Positions 9,101-17,468 of a stretch of DNA of 64,000 bases are shown piece by piece. How positions within the stretch are numbered: position 1 is the first letter of the stretch; each line of letters opens with the position of its first letter. The notes below the pieces were generated by a model. It saw only the letters and a program-made list of their open reading frames with translations. It was not told the DNA's origin and did no database searches. Position numbers and translations under genes: made by a program. Source of the DNA: Thiospirochaeta perfilievii (GTDB lineage: Bacteria; Spirochaetota; Spirochaetia; DSM-2461); assembly GCF_008329945.1 (NCBI RefSeq), contig NZ_CP035807.1, positions 3,038,001 through 3,102,000 on the forward strand, given 5' to 3'.

Positions 9101-9131
9101 ACACCTCTACTTATAATCTAAGTAGAGGTGT
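9101..9131 (+). promoter_or_regulatory. Perfect 13-bp hairpin enclosing the ribosome binding site of the next gene
   Basis: ACACCTCTACTTA (9101-9113) pairs without mismatch with TAAGTAGAGGTGT (9119-9131) around the 5-base loop TAATC. The right arm contains AGAGGTG, the only Shine-Dalgarno of the ATG at 9137. No T-run follows on the plus strand, so it is not a canonical pyk terminator. When folded, it would hide the ribosome binding site. Confidence 0.7.
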
Positions 9132-9136
9132 ATATA

Positions 9137-9484
9137 ATGGTAGTAGATCAAAACAAATATTTAAAAATTCTAGAACTAGAGCTTGAACACTTAGTTAATG
9201 ACATATCAAGTGTAATTCAGTACGAAAAAGAACTTCATGACAACCGAACTCATACAAACTTTGTATATCTAGAGAATCTCGTAGTATTAAAAGATGAAAT
9301 AATGGGAATAAATGGAATTTTAGGAGAAATTACTAATTTCAAAGTAGGTCCCAATGAAAATATTGAGGAAAAACTTCTTGAAAAAATAGAAGCGTTTGTA
9401 AAATCGAGGGGTTATCCTACTGCAGTATTACACCTAATAGAAAACAAGATGAGGAAAATAGAGGAAATAAAGGGAATATGCTAG
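9137..9484 (+). CDS. Small helical protein, unknown
   Basis: About 115 residues from ATG 9137; a GTG at 9128 is in frame but lies inside the ribosome-binding hairpin. The sequence is largely alpha-helical with heptad-like leucines (YLKILELELEHLVNDI, then LEEKLLEKIEAF), no signal peptide and no recognised domain. The perfect hairpin just upstream suggests translational control. It stands alone between pyk and the V-ATPase operon. Confidence 0.6.
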   Translation: MVVDQNKYLKILELELEHLVNDISSVIQYEKELHDNRTHTNFVYLENLVVLKDEIMGINGILGEITNFKVGPNENIEEKLLEKIEAFVKSRGYPTAVLHLIENKMRKIEEIKGIC

Positions 9485-9535
9485 AATTTAAGGTGTTTTA
9501 AAGTTGTTCTAAATAAAATATCTTATAATTTTAAC

Positions 9536-9564
9536 TTGTAATAAACTCTTCAAGGTATTAAAAT
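9536..9564 (+). promoter_or_regulatory. Candidate promoter of the V-ATPase operon
   Basis: TTGTAA at 9536-9541 and TAAAAT at 9559-9564 are spaced by 17 bp in the 156-bp gap before atpE. The match is moderate and this AT-rich gap offers other TATAAT-like strings (for example 9524-9529), so the exact start is uncertain. Confidence 0.35.
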
Positions 9565-9640
9565 ATCTAATATTATATATTTTATAAATAGGTTTAATTA
9601 TTTGTCTAAAAATTGGGAATAATAAAAATTGGGGGAATTC

Positions 9641-10252
9641 ATGGATGTTCAATTAAAAGAACTAATTGACAAAATAAAAAATGATGGTGTTAAAAGTGCT
9701 GAGGATAATGCTAAGAAAATTATCGCAGAAGCAGAGTCTAAAGCTGAGAAAATTATTAAATCTGCTGAAAAAAAAGCAGATGAGTTAAAAGAGAATTCAA
9801 TTAGAGAATCTGAAGTTACTAAGCAATCTAGTATTGATGCTGTTAAACAATCCTCAAGGGATCTTGTTATTGATCTTAAAAAAGAGATTGAAGGTATTTT
9901 TGATGAGTTAATAAAACGTTCAACAGAGGATTCTTTAAAAGGAGACTCTCTTGCAAACGCAATTGTTGCAGTTTTAGGTAATTGGAATAAAGATAGTGTT
10001 TCAGACCTTTCAGTTCTATTACCTGCATCAGAAGAAGAAGCTGTAAAGAAGAGCATTAATAGTAAATTTAAAGATTTAATTAAATCAGGATTAGAGATTA
10101 AACCACATAGCTCTCTAGATGCTGGTTTTAAAATTTCAGAGAAAGATGGTAATGTTTATTATGATTTCTCTGCAGAAGGTATAGGACAAATGATGGCGGA
10201 GTATTTAAGCCCAAGTCTTACACAGTTTGTTAAGGACGTAAAGGAGAGTTAG
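9641..10252 (+). CDS. atpE: V-type ATP synthase subunit E (peripheral stalk)
   Basis: About 203 residues. The N-terminal half is an Ala/Lys/Glu-rich coiled coil (AEDNAKKIIAEAESKAEKI), the C-terminal half a globular domain, as in subunit E of bacterial V/A-ATPases, which links the A3B3 head to the stator. I chose ATG 9641 because GGGGGAA at 9631-9637 is an ideal ribosome binding site; a TTG at 9629 overlaps it. First gene of a seven-gene operon. Confidence 0.88.
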   Translation: MDVQLKELIDKIKNDGVKSAEDNAKKIIAEAESKAEKIIKSAEKKADELKENSIRESEVTKQSSIDAVKQSSRDLVIDLKKEIEGIFDELIKRSTEDSLKGDSLANAIVAVLGNWNKDSVSDLSVLLPASEEEAVKKSINSKFKDLIKSGLEIKPHSSLDAGFKISEKDGNVYYDFSAEGIGQMMAEYLSPSLTQFVKDVKES

Positions 10253-10256
10253 CATT

Positions 10257-10814
10257 ATGGGACAGTATTATTTTACTGCAGCTTCTTTACCTATATTATC
10301 ACTAGAGTCCATACCTAGCATAACTTTAGAGTCATTCTTAAGTACATGTGAGCTACATCTTTCAAAGAGAGATTTTAAAATACTCTTTAATAGTAGTATT
10401 AAAATTCCTGAAAATGAGAACTCTTTATCAGGAGTAGCAAAAGTATGCTGGGATTGGGAAAAGTCATTAAGAAATGAGTTAGCAAAACTAAGAGCAGCAA
10501 AAATCAATAAGTCAGCAGAGGAGTATGTCCGAACTGGTGATATGGTCTTTGATACTCAAAGAATTGCCTCAGAAGCTTTTAAGATTGAGTCACCATTAGA
10601 AGCAGAAACATATCTTAATGTTGCTAGATTATCTTTTTTAGAATCTTTAAGTGTTGGTCACTATTTTGATATCACTTTTTTAGTAATCTATTATTTAAAA
10701 CTTCAAATATTGGATAGAATATCAAATTTTGATACAGATAAAGGTTTTAAGAAATATAAGGAAATATATAAAAATATACTTACAGCTTATGAAGCTGGTG
10801 GATCGGAGATATAG
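10257..10814 (+). CDS. DUF2764-type V-ATPase operon protein (possible subunit C equivalent)
   Basis: 185 residues, beginning MGQYYFTAASLPILSLES, the pattern of the DUF2764 family found between atpE and atpA in spirochaete and Bacteroidetes V-ATPase operons. The rest is helical. No recognisable subunit C gene occurs in this operon, so a role as the central-stalk cap analogous to subunit C is a reasonable inference, not something the sequence proves. It starts 4 bp after atpE and ends where atpA begins. Confidence 0.75.
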   Translation: MGQYYFTAASLPILSLESIPSITLESFLSTCELHLSKRDFKILFNSSIKIPENENSLSGVAKVCWDWEKSLRNELAKLRAAKINKSAEEYVRTGDMVFDTQRIASEAFKIESPLEAETYLNVARLSFLESLSVGHYFDITFLVIYYLKLQILDRISNFDTDKGFKKYKEIYKNILTAYEAGGSEI

Positions 10815-12581
10815 ATGAAAAGCGTAGGAAAGATCATTGGTGTTAACGGTAATATGGTTACTGTAGAAGTAACTGGAACTGTTTCCATGAATGAAGTTGG
10901 TTACATTCTTGTAGATGACAAAAAACTTAAATCCGAGGTTATAAGAATTTTGGGGAATACTTGTCAAATGCAGGTTTTTGAAATGACTAAGGGTATTCGT
11001 ATTGGAGATAGTGTAGAATTTTCTGACGAATTATTAGCAGTTGAATTAGGTCCAGGCCTTTTAAAACAAGTATATGATGGTTTACAAAATCCACTTCCTG
11101 AGCTAGCTGAAGCGGCTGGATTCTTTCTAGAAAGAGGAATTTACTTAAAAGCATTAGATAGAGAAGTTGAGTGGGATTTTACTCCAATTGCAAAAGTTGG
11201 AGATAGTGTAGAAAAGGCAGATACATTAGGTAGTGTTCCTGAGGGACCTTTTGTTCACCAGATTATGGTTCCATTTAACTATCTAAAAAAATATAGTGTG
11301 AAATCCATAAAAGAAGCGGGCAAATATAAAGTAGATGATGTTATTGCTGTTCTTGAGGATGAAAAAGGTAATACATTTGATGTAAAAATGTATTTCGAAT
11401 GGCCAGTAAAAAGAGCTATTGACTGTTATTCTGAAAGATTAAAACCAACTAAGCCTATGGTTACTAAAGTTAGGTTAGTTGATACATTTTTACCTGTAGC
11501 ATTAGGAGGTACGTACTGTATTCCTGGTCCATTTGGTGCTGGAAAGACTGTTCTACAACAGGTTACTAGTAAAAATGCTGAAGTAGATATCGTAATTGTT
11601 GCTGCTTGTGGTGAGAGAGCTGGAGAAGTTGTAGAGACTTTAAAAGAGTTCCCAGAGTTAATTGACCCTAAGACAGGTAACTCTTTAATGGAAAGAACTG
11701 TAATAATTTGTAATACATCATCTATGCCAGTTGCTTCAAGGGAAGCGTCAGTATATACAGCTGTAACTATTGCTGAATATTACAGGCAGATGGGTCTAAA
11801 TGTTTTACTTCTAGCTGATTCAACTTCCAGATGGGCTCAAGCTATGAGGGAGATGTCAGGAAGACTAGAAGAGATCCCTGGAGAAGAGGCTTTCCCTGCA
11901 TATCTCGAGTCTGTAATAGCCGGATTTTATGAGAGAGCGGGTATTGTAAGATTAAAAGATGGCCGAGAGGGTTCTGTAACAATTGGTGGAACTGTTTCTC
12001 CTGCTGGTGGTAACTTTGAAGAACCGGTAACACAAGCAACTCTTAAGGTTGTTGGAGCATTCCATGGTTTAAGTAGAGAGAGATCAGATGCTAGAAAGTA
12101 TCCAGCAATTGATCCTATGGATTCTTGGAGTAAATACCCAAGTGTATTAAATGTTGATGCTGTAAATTATGCAAGAAAAATCCTCTTTAGAGGTGGTGAA
12201 ATTGAAGCAATGATGAAAGTTGTAGGTGAAGAGGGAACTGCTTTAAGTGATTTTACAATCTACTTAAAATCAGATTTCTTAGATGCTGTATATTTACAGC
12301 AAAACTCCTTTGATCCAGTTGATGCAGCAGTAATTGTTGATAGACAAAAGCATATTTTTGCATATATTTTAGAAATTATGGGTGCTGAATTCTCATTTGA
12401 AGATAAGGATGAAGCCAGAATATTCTTCAATGCATTAAGACAGGCATTTATTGATTACAATGGTGTTGAGTGGAAAACAGATGAGTTCTATAAGCGAGAA
12501 AAAGCGATGTTAGAAACTTTAAATGAAAAGAAAGTTGGGTTGGATAGTACCGCAGCTGAACTACTTAAGGTAGGGGTGTAG
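10815..12581 (+). CDS. atpA: V-type ATP synthase subunit A (catalytic)
   Basis: 588 residues, the ATP-binding catalytic subunit of the A3B3 head. The P-loop GPFGAGKT lies near residue 237; other family blocks are the non-homologous region with VGDSVEKADTLG and PEGPFVHQIM, GERAGEVVE, the LLADSTSRWAQAMREMSGRL block and GTVSPAGGNFEEPVTQ. Length is normal for A subunits and clearly longer than F1 beta, which identifies the V/A type. It directly follows the DUF2764 gene. Confidence 0.97.
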   Translation: MKSVGKIIGVNGNMVTVEVTGTVSMNEVGYILVDDKKLKSEVIRILGNTCQMQVFEMTKGIRIGDSVEFSDELLAVELGPGLLKQVYDGLQNPLPELAEAAGFFLERGIYLKALDREVEWDFTPIAKVGDSVEKADTLGSVPEGPFVHQIMVPFNYLKKYSVKSIKEAGKYKVDDVIAVLEDEKGNTFDVKMYFEWPVKRAIDCYSERLKPTKPMVTKVRLVDTFLPVALGGTYCIPGPFGAGKTVLQQVTSKNAEVDIVIVAACGERAGEVVETLKEFPELIDPKTGNSLMERTVIICNTSSMPVASREASVYTAVTIAEYYRQMGLNVLLLADSTSRWAQAMREMSGRLEEIPGEEAFPAYLESVIAGFYERAGIVRLKDGREGSVTIGGTVSPAGGNFEEPVTQATLKVVGAFHGLSRERSDARKYPAIDPMDSWSKYPSVLNVDAVNYARKILFRGGEIEAMMKVVGEEGTALSDFTIYLKSDFLDAVYLQQNSFDPVDAAVIVDRQKHIFAYILEIMGAEFSFEDKDEARIFFNALRQAFIDYNGVEWKTDEFYKREKAMLETLNEKKVGLDSTAAELLKVGV

Positions 12582-12587
12582 GCTAGT

Positions 12588-13886
12588 ATGAGAAAAGTAT
12601 ATAGTAAAATTGAGTCAATTTCAGGAAACGTTATTTCTGTAAAAGCGACGGATGTTCAATACGGAGAGTTAGCAAGAGTGTCTACAACATATGGGGATAC
12701 ACTAGCTGAAGTTATTAAATTAGATGGTGATCTTGTTTCTATGCAGGTTTTTGCTGGTGGAAGGGGTATATCCACTGGAGATGAAGTAAGATTTTTAGGA
12801 AACCCAATGAGGGTGTCTTTCTCTGAAAACCTACAGGGAAGAATATTTGATGGGTCCGGTAAACCTAGGGATAATGGCCCTGAATTAACAGAAAATCTCA
12901 TAACTATTGGTGGGCCTTCTGTAAATCCGGCAAAAAGAATTATTCCAAGGAACATGATAAGAACTGGTATCCCTATGATCGACTTATTTAATACACTAGT
13001 TGAATCTCAGAAATTACCAATATTCTCAGTTTCTGGAGAACCATATAACCAACTTCTTTCAAGAATTGCAATGCAGGCTGAAGTTGATCTAATTATTCTT
13101 GGTGGAATGGGTCTTAAATATGATGACTACCTATTTTTTAAGGAAGAGTTAGAGAATGGTGGTGCAATGAGTAGAACAATAATGTTTGTTCATACTGCAT
13201 CAGATCCTGTTGTAGAGTCATTAATGGTTCCAGATATCTCCTTAGCTGTTGCTGAGAAGTTTGCACTTCAAGGTAAGAAAGTTTTAGTGTTATTAACTGA
13301 TATGACAAACTTTGCAGATGCTATGAAAGAGATAGCTATTACTCAAGAGCAGGTTCCATCTAACAGGGGTTATCCTGGTGATTTATACTCCCAGTTAGCA
13401 TCAAGATATGAAAAAGCTGTAGACTTTGAAGGTTCTGGGTCTATAACTATTTTAGGTGTAACAACAATGCCTGGTGATGATGTTACTCATCCAGTACCTG
13501 ATAATACAGGATATATTACAGAGGGACAGTACTATCTAAAGAATGGAAGAATTGAGCCATTTGGTTCGCTATCCCGTTTAAAACAACAGGTTAATGATAA
13601 AACTAGGGATGACCATAGAGCCATTATGGATGGTATGATTAAGTTGTACGCAGCTTACAAATCATCTGTAGAGAAAAAATCAATGGGATTTAATATGTCT
13701 CAGTGGGACGAGAAACTACTTAAGTATGGTAAACAATTTGAAAAGGGTATGATGGACTTATCAGTTAACATACCTTTAGAAAAGGCACTAGATTTAGGTT
13801 GGGAAATATTAGCATCATGCTTTGAAAAGGATGAAACTGGTCTTAAAACTGATTTAATTAATCAGTATTGGCCTGAAGGGAAGTAG
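12588..13886 (+). CDS. atpB: V-type ATP synthase subunit B
   Basis: 432 residues, the non-catalytic nucleotide-binding-fold partner of subunit A. There is no functional P-loop: the equivalent segment reads SVSGEPYNQ. Family blocks: [60 protein letters not shown] and the [16 protein letters not shown] block. It starts 6 bp after atpA. Confidence 0.97.
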   Translation: MRKVYSKIESISGNVISVKATDVQYGELARVSTTYGDTLAEVIKLDGDLVSMQVFAGGRGISTGDEVRFLGNPMRVSFSENLQGRIFDGSGKPRDNGPELTENLITIGGPSVNPAKRIIPRNMIRTGIPMIDLFNTLVESQKLPIFSVSGEPYNQLLSRIAMQAEVDLIILGGMGLKYDDYLFFKEELENGGAMSRTIMFVHTASDPVVESLMVPDISLAVAEKFALQGKKVLVLLTDMTNFADAMKEIAITQEQVPSNRGYPGDLYSQLASRYEKAVDFEGSGSITILGVTTMPGDDVTHPVPDNTGYITEGQYYLKNGRIEPFGSLSRLKQQVNDKTRDDHRAIMDGMIKLYAAYKSSVEKKSMGFNMSQWDEKLLKYGKQFEKGMMDLSVNIPLEKALDLGWEILASCFEKDETGLKTDLINQYWPEGK

Positions 13887-13889
13887 GGT

Positions 13890-14489
13890 ATGGCAAAGAT
13901 AAAGCTTACTAAAAATGAGCAAAAAAAACAGAAAGATGCTCTTAAAATGTATCAGCGATATCTACCTACTCTTATTCTAAAAAAACAACAACTCCAAATG
14001 GAAATTCGTCAAGTGGAGTTGAAGGTTGAAGATGTAGAGAGTAAAATCTCTATGATTAATGAGGAGTTTAAATCCTGGATAGGAGTTTTTGGTGAAGACG
14101 TAGGTCTTGATGGAAATTTACTAACAGTTAAACGAATTGTTACAGAGAATGGTAATATTGCAGGTGTGAATATCCCCATTTTTGTAGGAGCAGAGTTTGA
14201 AGATGTTTCTTATGACTTATTTTTGATGCCACTTTGGGTTGATAAAGCAGTTGAGAAGTTAAAGCAAGTTATGCTGTTAGATTTGGAGATTAAGGTTCTT
14301 AGAGAACAGGCTAAACTTTTAGGAGAGGAACTTAGAGTGACAACTCAAAGGGTTAATCTGTTTGAAAAGGTTAAAATACCTGAAACTAAGAGTAATATTA
14401 AGAAAATTGCTGTGTATCTAGGAGACCAACAGACAGCTTCTGTTGTTCGAGGAAAGATAGCAAAGAAAAAATTGGTAAAGGTGTCATGA
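13890..14489 (+). CDS. atpD: V-type ATP synthase subunit D (rotor shaft)
   Basis: 199 residues, the central rotor axle that turns inside A3B3. It opens with MAKIKLTKNEQKKQKDALKM and has two long helical segments (about residues 10-60 and 120-175), consistent with the coiled-coil hairpin of subunit D. It starts 3 bp after atpB and stops one base before the atpI start. No separate subunit F gene follows, as in other spirochaete-type operons. Confidence 0.92.
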   Translation: MAKIKLTKNEQKKQKDALKMYQRYLPTLILKKQQLQMEIRQVELKVEDVESKISMINEEFKSWIGVFGEDVGLDGNLLTVKRIVTENGNIAGVNIPIFVGAEFEDVSYDLFLMPLWVDKAVEKLKQVMLLDLEIKVLREQAKLLGEELRVTTQRVNLFEKVKIPETKSNIKKIAVYLGDQQTASVVRGKIAKKKLVKVS

Positions 14490-14490
14490 T

Positions 14491-16281
14491 ATGATAGCTC
14501 AGATGAAGAAAGTATCTATAGTATTATTAGATAAAGATAAACAGAATTCATTAAAGAGTTTAAAGAAACTTGGTATTTTGCACCTTAGTGAAAACTTTGG
14601 CTTAAATGAAAATGTTAAAGCTATAGAAGAAAAAATAAAACATGTTGAAACATCTCTTCGTTTTACTGAAGAACACGCTTTAAGTCATAATTTAAAATTT
14701 GATGAAGAAGAAGTTATAAGTAAAGTTGATTTAGTTGTTAATCAAGGAGTTGAACTTACAGCTCTTGAAGAAGAAGTTGCAAAAATTAATAGAGATATTG
14801 AACTTTTAGAACCATGGGGTGATTTTAATCCTTCAGATCTTAAGCTGCTTGAAGATAAGGGCATAAAAGTTTCTCTTGTAGAACTTAGTAAGGAACAATA
14901 TGCTAATATTCCAGCTGAGTTAAATTACTTTAATTTAGGTCACACTAAATTAGGTAATCTTATAGCTGTTATTGGTGACTTAAGTGAGAATTACGTAGTA
15001 TTCGAACCACCGGAATTAGGAATGGAAGGCTCATTAAAGCATTTAGACTCTCTTAAAGTAAAAATTAAAGGTCTTATGCAATCTATTTCTGATCTATCTA
15101 AATACCACCATAATATTTTAACCTATAAAAAATTGTTAGAAGATAGGCTAGAGTTTGAAAAAGTTAAGGCTGGTATGGGATATGATGAAGATTTCTCTGT
15201 TTTAGAGGGATGGATTCCAACTGAAAAGGTTGAAGATTTCAAGTTGGTAGCTTCAAAAAAAGGGTGGGGAATTGGTTTGTCGGATCCTATAGAAGGTGAT
15301 GAAACTCCTACTCTGTTAAAAAGTGGTAAAATTGTATCAATGATACACCCAGTTATGGATTTCTTAGGAAATTTACCTGGCTATTGGGAAAAGGATGTAA
15401 GTCCATTCTTCCTAGTATTTTTTGGTTTATTTTTTGGAATGATCATTGGAGATGCTGGATATGGTATGATATTTTTATTGATTACTGCAGCTGTGCAGTT
15501 TAAAATTAAAAAATTTAACACTCCATTAGCTCTATTTTACTATTTATCCTCATGTACAGTTATCTGGGGAGCACTTACTGGAACATGGTTCGCTAGTGAA
15601 TCTATAAAAGGTCTAGCAATAATGCAAACTTTTCAATTACCACAGATCTCCACTGGAGCTCAAGTGATGAAACTCTGCTTTGATATTGCTTTAATACATC
15701 TATTCCTTGCAAGAATATTCTCTTTTTTCTGTGAAATTAAGAAAGGAATTGCTGCTATAGCTGACCTAGGTTGGGCTTTAATGTTATTAGGTCTATACTT
15801 TTTAGTTTTAAATATGGTATTAGATGCAACTATGTATCCTATGCCTAGTTGGGCTTTTACATCGATAATTGTTGGGTTTGTAGTTGTTATAATTTTTGGT
15901 GAGCAAACAAATGATAGAAACTTTTTCAAAAGTCTTTTATTTGGTATTGCAGGTTTACCCCTAAAAATCTTAGATTCAATTGGAGTTTTCTCTGATATTA
16001 TCTCTTATGTAAGATTATATGCGGTAGGTCTAGCAGGAATAGCAGTTGCCCAAAGTTTTAACTTTATGGCTGCCCCAATGATTGAAAGTGGAAATGGAAT
16101 GATTATTCCAGGATTACTTATTTTATTAGTTGGTCATGCTTTTAATATAGCAATGGCTGCTCTATCAGTACTTGTTCATGGAATCAGATTAAACGTTTTG
16201 GAGTTTTCAAATCATTCTGGTTTAAATTGGACAGGTATTAAATATAGCCCTTTTAGGGAAAAAAATTATATACATAATTAA
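14491..16281 (+). CDS. atpI: V-type ATP synthase subunit I (membrane stator)
   Basis: 596 residues. The N-terminal 290 residues are soluble and helical, the C-terminal half has about seven membrane helices starting at FFLVFFGLFFGMIIGDAGYG, a block highly conserved in subunit I. SYVRLYAVGLAGIAVA contains the functional arginine that forms the ion half-channel with the K ring. GHAFNIAMAALSVLVHGIRL closes the domain. It lies one base after atpD. Confidence 0.95.
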   Translation: MIAQMKKVSIVLLDKDKQNSLKSLKKLGILHLSENFGLNENVKAIEEKIKHVETSLRFTEEHALSHNLKFDEEEVISKVDLVVNQGVELTALEEEVAKINRDIELLEPWGDFNPSDLKLLEDKGIKVSLVELSKEQYANIPAELNYFNLGHTKLGNLIAVIGDLSENYVVFEPPELGMEGSLKHLDSLKVKIKGLMQSISDLSKYHHNILTYKKLLEDRLEFEKVKAGMGYDEDFSVLEGWIPTEKVEDFKLVASKKGWGIGLSDPIEGDETPTLLKSGKIVSMIHPVMDFLGNLPGYWEKDVSPFFLVFFGLFFGMIIGDAGYGMIFLLITAAVQFKIKKFNTPLALFYYLSSCTVIWGALTGTWFASESIKGLAIMQTFQLPQISTGAQVMKLCFDIALIHLFLARIFSFFCEIKKGIAAIADLGWALMLLGLYFLVLNMVLDATMYPMPSWAFTSIIVGFVVVIIFGEQTNDRNFFKSLLFGIAGLPLKILDSIGVFSDIISYVRLYAVGLAGIAVAQSFNFMAAPMIESGNGMIIPGLLILLVGHAFNIAMAALSVLVHGIRLNVLEFSNHSGLNWTGIKYSPFREKNYIHN

Positions 16282-16294
16282 GGAGATTATTTTT

Positions 16295-16723
16295 ATGGAA
16301 TTTGATTTAGGATTATTAGGATTCGCCGCTTCGTTAAGTTTAGCTGGTATTGGTTCAGCGTTAGGAATGGGTTTTGCAGGTCAAGCTGCAATTGGTGCTT
16401 GGAAAAAATGTTTTGCAACAGGTAAACCTGCACCATTTACACTTGTAACATTTGTTGGAGCTCCATTAACACAGTTATTCTACGGATGGATACTTATGGG
16501 AAGTCTTTTATCTTCAACTGAGTCTCCTGCAAAGGTTTTTGCAGCTGGTCTTTTTGGTGGTTTAGCTATGGGTGCTTCTGCAATGATGCAGGGTAAAGCA
16601 GGTGCAAGTGCAGCTGATGCCTTAGCAGAAACAGGGAAAGGATTTACAAATTACCTTATGGTTGTTGGTCTTATTGAGACTGTAGCCCTTTTTGTAATGG
16701 TATTTTTAATGTTAGTTGTTTAA
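16295..16723 (+). CDS. atpK: V-type ATP synthase subunit K (rotor ring proteolipid)
   Basis: 142 residues with four membrane helices, a duplicated hairpin like NtpK of Enterococcus hirae. Residues that bind Na+ in NtpK all have counterparts: Thr-Gln in GAPLTQLFYGW (helix 2), Gln in MMQGKAGA (helix 3) and the ion-binding Glu in LIETVALF (helix 4). The other hairpin lacks the acidic residue, as in V-type rings. This supports, but does not prove, a Na+-coupled enzyme. Last gene of the operon, followed by a strong terminator. Confidence 0.95.
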   Translation: MEFDLGLLGFAASLSLAGIGSALGMGFAGQAAIGAWKKCFATGKPAPFTLVTFVGAPLTQLFYGWILMGSLLSSTESPAKVFAAGLFGGLAMGASAMMQGKAGASAADALAETGKGFTNYLMVVGLIETVALFVMVFLMLVV

Positions 16724-16742
16724 TCCTTAGTAAAAGATATAG

Positions 16743-16769
16743 AAGGGTAGAGAAATCTACCCTTTTTTT
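16743..16769 (+). terminator. Rho-independent terminator of the V-ATPase operon
   Basis: AAGGGTAGA (16743-16751) and TCTACCCTT (16756-16764) form a 9-bp stem around GAAA, followed by a run of T to 16769. It lies 20 bp past the atpK stop. Confidence 0.9.
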
Positions 16770-16854
16770 ATTAATAGTTATTAATATTTGATTTGACTAT
16801 AAGGGAAATCTAGGTAATAATTAATTAAAATAATTTAAAAATTGGAGTAAAAAA

Positions 16855-17424
16855 ATGAAAAAAATAGGTATTAATGTCTATATTACAGAAGGATGTAGGC
16901 TTACCAAGGAGTCTTCTCTTAAACTTATCAAGAAAACCGAAGAAATCTTTAGGAGTAATGGATTTTATTTATCATTTCCTATTATATCCATTACATATGT
17001 GGAAAAGATCTTAGATGATGGAACATCTATATTTGATTTTAATATGGATAATAGAATAACAAAATCATATCTATTGAATTCAAACCCACACTTTTTTTCT
17101 GTTGAGAAACACAAAGAGATTTCAGTTTTTCCACATAACGATACAATAAATCTTGTATTAGTTAAGAGCTTACATGATACTGGTGTTGACTCATGGCCTA
17201 ATGCTGCGACCTTTGAAAAGACCAATACCATATTTATATCAGAAACATGTTATGAGACTACATTAGCCCATATAATGATGAAGCACTTTGGTATATCAGA
17301 TCAATATCATAATCCTAAAAATCTATCCTACGGTTGTGATCTATTAAGACTCGATACAAAGATGAGTGAAGAAGAGAAACTAATTCTTAGTGAAGAGCTA
17401 AGCGAGTCAGTTACAAATATATAA
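16855..17424 (+). CDS. Conserved hypothetical protein, possible degenerate zincin
   Basis: 189 residues, no signal peptide. Near residue 135 it reads TLAHIMMKHFGISDQYH, which has the outline of a metzincin zinc helix (AHExGHxxGLxH) but with the catalytic Glu replaced by Met-region residues and the spacing retained only in part. That resemblance is by eye and could be chance. GGAG lies at 16843-16846 upstream of ATG 16855. It stands alone between the V-ATPase operon and the convergent greA unit and shares a terminator with it. Confidence 0.65.
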   Translation: MKKIGINVYITEGCRLTKESSLKLIKKTEEIFRSNGFYLSFPIISITYVEKILDDGTSIFDFNMDNRITKSYLLNSNPHFFSVEKHKEISVFPHNDTINLVLVKSLHDTGVDSWPNAATFEKTNTIFISETCYETTLAHIMMKHFGISDQYHNPKNLSYGCDLLRLDTKMSEEEKLILSEELSESVTNI

Positions 17425-17436
17425 AATAGAGTATAA

Positions 17437-17463
17437 AAAAAACCACACTAAGTGTGGTTTTTT
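17437..17463. terminator. Bidirectional terminator
   Basis: AAAAAACCACAC (17437-17448) pairs with GTGTGGTTTTTT (17452-17463) around TAA. The A- and T-tracts on both sides let it end both the upstream plus-strand gene and the greA fusion gene on the minus strand. Confidence 0.9.
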
Positions 17464-17468
17464 ATATT

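Noticed and set aside
9101-9131. Terminator of pyk
   Set aside because: The stem is perfect but no T-run follows on the plus strand and it contains the ribosome binding site of the next gene; treated as a regulatory hairpin.
9649-10056. Minus-strand open frame opposite atpE
   Set aside because: Shadow of the Ala/Lys/Glu-rich coiled coil; atpE fits the operon.
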